From Malania oleifera (lineage: Eukaryota; Streptophyta; Magnoliopsida; Santalales; Ximeniaceae), in contig NC_080419.1 in assembly GCF_029873635.1 (NCBI RefSeq), positions 75,442,597 to 75,506,596 of the forward strand: a stretch of DNA of 64,000 bases. Direction: 5' to 3'. A program made the position numbers and the translations under genes. The notes beneath the pieces are model-generated. The model saw only the letters and a list, made by a program, of their open reading frames with translations, was not told the origin of the DNA and did no database searches. This document shows positions 60,213-64,000 of the stretch, one piece after another; the stretch's first letter is position 1, and each line of letters starts with the position of its first letter.

Positions 60213-61136
60213 TCAAATTATTTCTTGAGCATGCAATAAGCCTAATTCACATCTTATTGAAATAAAATGGTCCTTTTGACGTGGTTTCATGAATATATTA
60301 GCCCATTGTTCATCTGTGCTTATGAATTCAAGAGTGATATCCTTATTTTGCACATGATCTCTAAGAAAATGATGTCTTATGTTAATATGCTTAGTCCTTA
60401 AGTGAGATATCAGATTTTTGGATATGTTAATGGGGCTCGTGTTATCACACTTTATAGGTACAACCTTATATTCCAAATTGTAATCTTTGAGTTGTTGCTT
60501 CATATACAATGCTTGTGCACAACAACTACCTACTGCAACATACTTAGCCTCAGCTGTAGATAATGCCACAAAATTTCGTTTCTTGAAAAATCAAGATACG
60601 AAAGATTGTCCTAAGAAGTGACATGTACCACTTGTACTCTTGCAGTCAATTTTGCACTCGACATAGTCCGCATCAGAGTAGCTGATCATTTCAAAAGATT
60701 TATCCTTAAGATACCATAAACCTAAGTCTATTGTACCTATCAAATACTTTAAAATCCTTTTTACAACAATTTTATGTGATTCTTTAGGTGATGCTTGAAA
60801 TCTAGCACACATGCAAACAATGAACATAATGTCTAGTCTATTGGCTATTAAGTAGAGTAAACTACCAATTATACCTTGACAGTATTTTACATCTACCAGT
60901 TTCCCTTACACATCTTTATCAAATACAACATGGATGGATTCTACAACAGATAATGTTCATTTGTTGTAGACTCTAAATGCTTTGTTATTTAGAGCATATA
61001 TTAGAAAAATTCCTTCATCTAATTTTGCATCGAATTTTCCTAGGTCCCCTTTATCATTTAAGACAATTTTTACATCCAAATACATGGAAATATGAAATGT
61101 TTGGTATTTTTTCCTTTACAAACTTCGTAAGGGGTT
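60213..61136 (-). pseudogene. Copia pol fragment: integrase end fused to RT/RNase H end
   Basis: From the right on the minus strand: IPNISYFHVFGCK (integrase C-terminal region, about 61105-61065) and FDAKLDEGIF with FRVYNK. Then, at about 60900, GSLLYLIANRLDIMFIVCMC (the RT end), YSDADYVECKIDCKSTSGTC (RNase H, 60675-60620), and MALSTAEAKYVAVGSCCAQA (60569) ending LGLLHAQEI at 60213. Most of the RT domain is absent between the integrase and RT-end parts, so this is an internal deletion rather than simple decay. Stops and a frame change also occur. Confidence 0.82.
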
Positions 61137-61784
61137 TGTTGACTTTGGTGCAACCCCAAGAGGGCGGGTGAATTGGAAAATAAAAACTTTCTAGGTTGAT
61201 TTCAATTCCACAAATAGTATTTCCTAACCTAGGGTCTTCCTATGCAGTATCCAACTCAGCAAAAATCGAACTGAGTAGAAATGTAAATCAATTAAAGCAG
61301 TCACAACATTTCTCAACCAAACATTGTAATTAAAATAACAACATTCAAGTGTTTAAGTTTGGAAATCAAAAGCAGGCACAAGAAATGTTATCGGGGTTCG
61401 GCCAATACTGCCTACGTCCCCGCCTTAGCTCGCAAGCCTGAGGATTACAACTATTGCTCACTTTGGGGAGCGGCACTGGTTACAACCAGGTCAAATTACA
61501 CCAGGGCTTACCTCAACCTTTAATCACTCTCCTTGCGGGGCGGAGAAGGCCCTATCGATCCTTACAGGCTAGATCAACACCCCCTCAGGCCACGCCCGGA
61601 ATACAACCAACAAATAAAAATTTGCGTACAAATAAGGATGCTTCTAATAAAACTAGATTTGTACAAAAATTTAGCATAGTATAATCAATGCACTTCCATA
61701 TGATAAGAACTATAAGCTTAGTGCAAAATAAGTGTAATAACACTCAATGTAATGTCAATAAGCAATCAAGAACGAGAGTGTATT
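61137..61784 (-). repeat. Copia-type LTR fragment (family A, copy 4), interrupted
   Basis: Starts TGTTGACTTTGGTGCAACCC in plus orientation, close to the end of copy 1 (10874 backward). It includes the TACTGCCTACGTCCCCGCC block (61408-61426) and stops at 61784 where a gypsy LTR begins. The remaining 1.4 kb should lie beyond the gypsy element, outside the window. Confidence 0.7.
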
Positions 61785-63545
61785 TGTTATGACCCAACCC
61801 TTTTTACAGACCCAGATTGTTAACACTCATATAGAATACCTATACCTGTTAAACATACATAAACAACTCGCCCTAAACAGGGACATACGGGTGTAACTCG
61901 TACATAACTGTAATGTAAATGTTGTGGAAAAACATAAACATTCATTGGGATTTCTAATAGATATATACCAGAGTTTACTAACCGTATCCTCAAATCCATA
62001 CTTAACATGTAACCAATTCTTACAATCTCCCAAAAGGTACTCCAACTAAGTTTATTACACAAATAGAACACTTATGTAAGATAAAACCAAAAACAATCCT
62101 CCAACTCCCTCTAGTAATTAGGACCGACGTCCTAATGGACATGAAAACAAAGGTTGTATAATGGGGTGAGACACTTCTCAGTAAGACGAAAGATATTACA
62201 ACAGTGTGCGACCACATATGCTTATTTCAAATTTAAAACTGATGCGTACAACTAACATTTTCAATACTGTATTGCAACAGATATATCGATAAATACTACA
62301 AATTTTCCCATATTAGCTTTTAAATCATGCATATGGACATTTAGAACGTCGACCAGCTTGGTATGACATATTACGCCTTTTTACCCCGTGACACGAGTTA
62401 TGCACTGATAACTCTAGCAATGCCCTATTCGTGCAGACACTGTCAGGCATCTATTATACAGTCCGACTGCCCTCACCTGGTCCATTATTTTACCAGTGGT
62501 TTCATTACTTCTTCAAGCCGACCATCTCTGTACTCACACTGATTCACATGTGTGGTTGCACTGTACTTTACTAGTTACGGAACCGAGCCTTTGGTAACGG
62601 GAGTATCTTTCAACCTATTTAACTGAAGTGTGTTTCAACTCCTTTAAACTGAAGTATCTTTCAACTCCTTTGGTAGCAATCTGTGGTTCCTTTTATCATA
62701 TATACAATTTACAATAAACATATAACCTGTGCAATTCCAATATTTTCACAAACTCATACAATCACATCTGGTATAAACTGGCATACACCCTCTCGATTTA
62801 CCCTTTTTATGTACATAACTCAGTATATAACCGGCACCTGGTTTACATATTTTTTGCATAGCAAAAAAAAAAAAAAAAAAAATGAAACTCCAGTTCCTAC
62901 GATTCACATCAGTACTATAAAAGATTCTCACGTTCCATTTCAATACATATGTCACACTAGTTTGATCAAAAGTTTGCTATATAGGGTATAATTCAATAAA
63001 CATCATTTAAATGAGAAATAAGGGATTCAAGCATCTCCTATAACAGTATTAATGCAAATAAAGGAATTTTGTAAAGTTTGGAGATCATACGCCAAAGTAT
63101 TTTTACCAAAATCGTAAAATCGCAAAACTGGCATTTTTACCCAATGAAATTTAGTAAATAAGCGATCAAATCATACATATAAACATAAACTATCTTTTTA
63201 GCGTTTTAGTTTTACAAAAATACTGTTGTAAACAAATTGCCCTTACCTTAAACCCAAAAAGGGAAACACGTATGAAACGGTCCAAAACAACTATTTGGGA
63301 TCCTCGAAACTTAAAAACCACAGAACATTACTCTACCACAATCTCAATTACTATCCAACTACCTAATTGAAAACGAAATCAGATCCCTACCTCGATTTTT
63401 GGGAAAACCCAAAAATCTTCAAAATGACGATTGGATTTGCTATATTTGTTGAGTTTCTTCCTCTGATCCACGCAGGAACCTTCGTTTGTAGAAATAGACA
63501 ACAAACGGCGAAGGATCGTAGAGAGAGAGGGAACCCGTTGGTTCT

Positions 63546-63576
<31 letters not shown>

Positions 63577-63878
63577 TTGGGTTATCTTAGCCCTTAAGCA
63601 ACTGAAAAGGATCTTTATAGGGCCTTTGACCGAGTCAAACTCGTCGACGAGGTGGCGCCTTCGTCGATGAGCCAGCCATGTAATTCGTTGACGAAGCCAT
63701 ACCTTCGTCGACGAGCCCACCCGGATACTTCTTTGGCTCGCTCAGTATTACCTTGTCGACGACGCTCTGAATCTCGTCGACGAGGTACTGAAGGAACTTC
63801 ATTGACGAACCCTACTGTAATACCCCGTTTTACTCTTTTCTTATTTATTTTCCTTATTTACGGGTTTGGGTTTCTACA
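61785..63878 (-). repeat. 3' LTR of a Tekay-like gypsy element extending past the window
   Basis: TGTTATGACCC at 61785 and TTTCTACA at 63878 bound a 2.09-kb LTR. On the minus strand it has the palindrome array (63810-63640), TATA CTATAAAGAT (63620-63611), a GA microsatellite leader ((GA)n, 63548-63573) and a GTGTCTCACCCC block (62176-62165). These match the order in 136-1978. A PPT adjoins the right edge, so the element body lies to the right. Its ORFs are not genes. Confidence 0.8.
63611..63810 (-). promoter_or_regulatory. LTR promoter: palindrome array plus TATA (minus strand)
   Basis: Six or more TCGTCGACGA-type repeats (for example CTCGTCGACGAGG near 63640 and 63775) lie immediately upstream of the TATA box, as in the other gypsy LTRs here. 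Confidence 0.55.
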
Positions 63879-64000
63879 ATCTCCCCTCCTTATAAAAATT
63901 TCATCCTTGAAATTTATTAACCGTTGCTAAGCATAATATTATCTTATAGTTTCGTTCTATCGAAGAGTCAGCAACCACCCACAAAGCGGCTCCGACCCAA
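63879..64000 (-). other. PPT and 3' untranslated region of the right-edge gypsy element
   Basis: The minus strand reads GGAGGGGAGAT directly before the LTR and, upstream, AAATTTCAAGGATGAAATTT. This is the same block that precedes the PPT of the 136-8817 element, so the two belong to one lineage. Confidence 0.75.

Larger units (their letters stand above)
54760..61136 (-). mobile_element. Sirevirus-like Copia element relic with an extra ORF
   Basis: On the minus strand, from right: an integrase end joined to an RT/RNase H end (pol, 61136-60213), a spacer with GTCG repeats, an extra ORF (59794-58763, continuing after a nested LTR to 56551), a 3' untranslated region with CTCCCCC-type PPT motifs, and a truncated 3' LTR (55872-about 54760). 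An extra ORF after pol is the arrangement of Sireviruses. The 5' half (LTR, gag, protease, most of integrase and RT) is missing. Confidence 0.7.

Overview
This is nuclear DNA from a flowering plant, probably a eudicot. The evidence is spliced plant genes with GT-AG introns, a carotenoid cleavage dioxygenase 8 (CCD8) gene of strigolactone synthesis, and dense nests of plant LTR retrotransposons. I cannot name the species. No tRNA, rRNA or CRISPR was seen.

Only two host genes are supported, and they converge. A TACO1/YebC-family gene (+ strand, 7 coding exons, 31872-47172, 323 aa) and CCD8 (- strand, 6 exons, 54159-48126, 560 aa) end 953 bp apart. Both can be assembled with no internal stop and with GT-AG junctions throughout.

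The rest is mobile DNA. 1-12940: a Copia-type solo LTR (TSD GAATT) split by a Ty3/Gypsy Tekay/Del-like element (136-8817), then an older gypsy LTR. 12940-18912: decayed DNA-transposon material, namely a Mutator-like transposase, a plant-mobile-domain (PMD) gene on the other strand, and a CACTA-like terminus with palindromic subterminal repeats. 18917-21014: gypsy solo LTR. 21795-31646: complete Tat-lineage Ty3/Gypsy element (- strand, TSD TAACC) with two RNase H domains, tandem repeats and a spliced antisense ORF. It sits 225 bp upstream of the TACO1 start codon. TACO1 intron 2 (7.6 kb) holds a LINE fragment, a Copia relic and a solo LTR (TSD AAGGT), all antisense to the gene. 54760-61136: a Sirevirus-like Copia relic (- strand) with an extra ORF downstream of pol, itself interrupted by a solo LTR (TSD CTTTC). 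61137-64000: a further Copia LTR cut by a gypsy LTR whose body lies beyond the window.

The most unexpected pattern is that LTRs of several families carry, just upstream of their TATA box, an array of short GTCGAC-centred palindromes: TTCGTCGACGAA in the gypsy LTRs and TTCGGTCGACCGAA in the Copia LTRs. A similar array precedes the extra ORF of the Sirevirus-like element.
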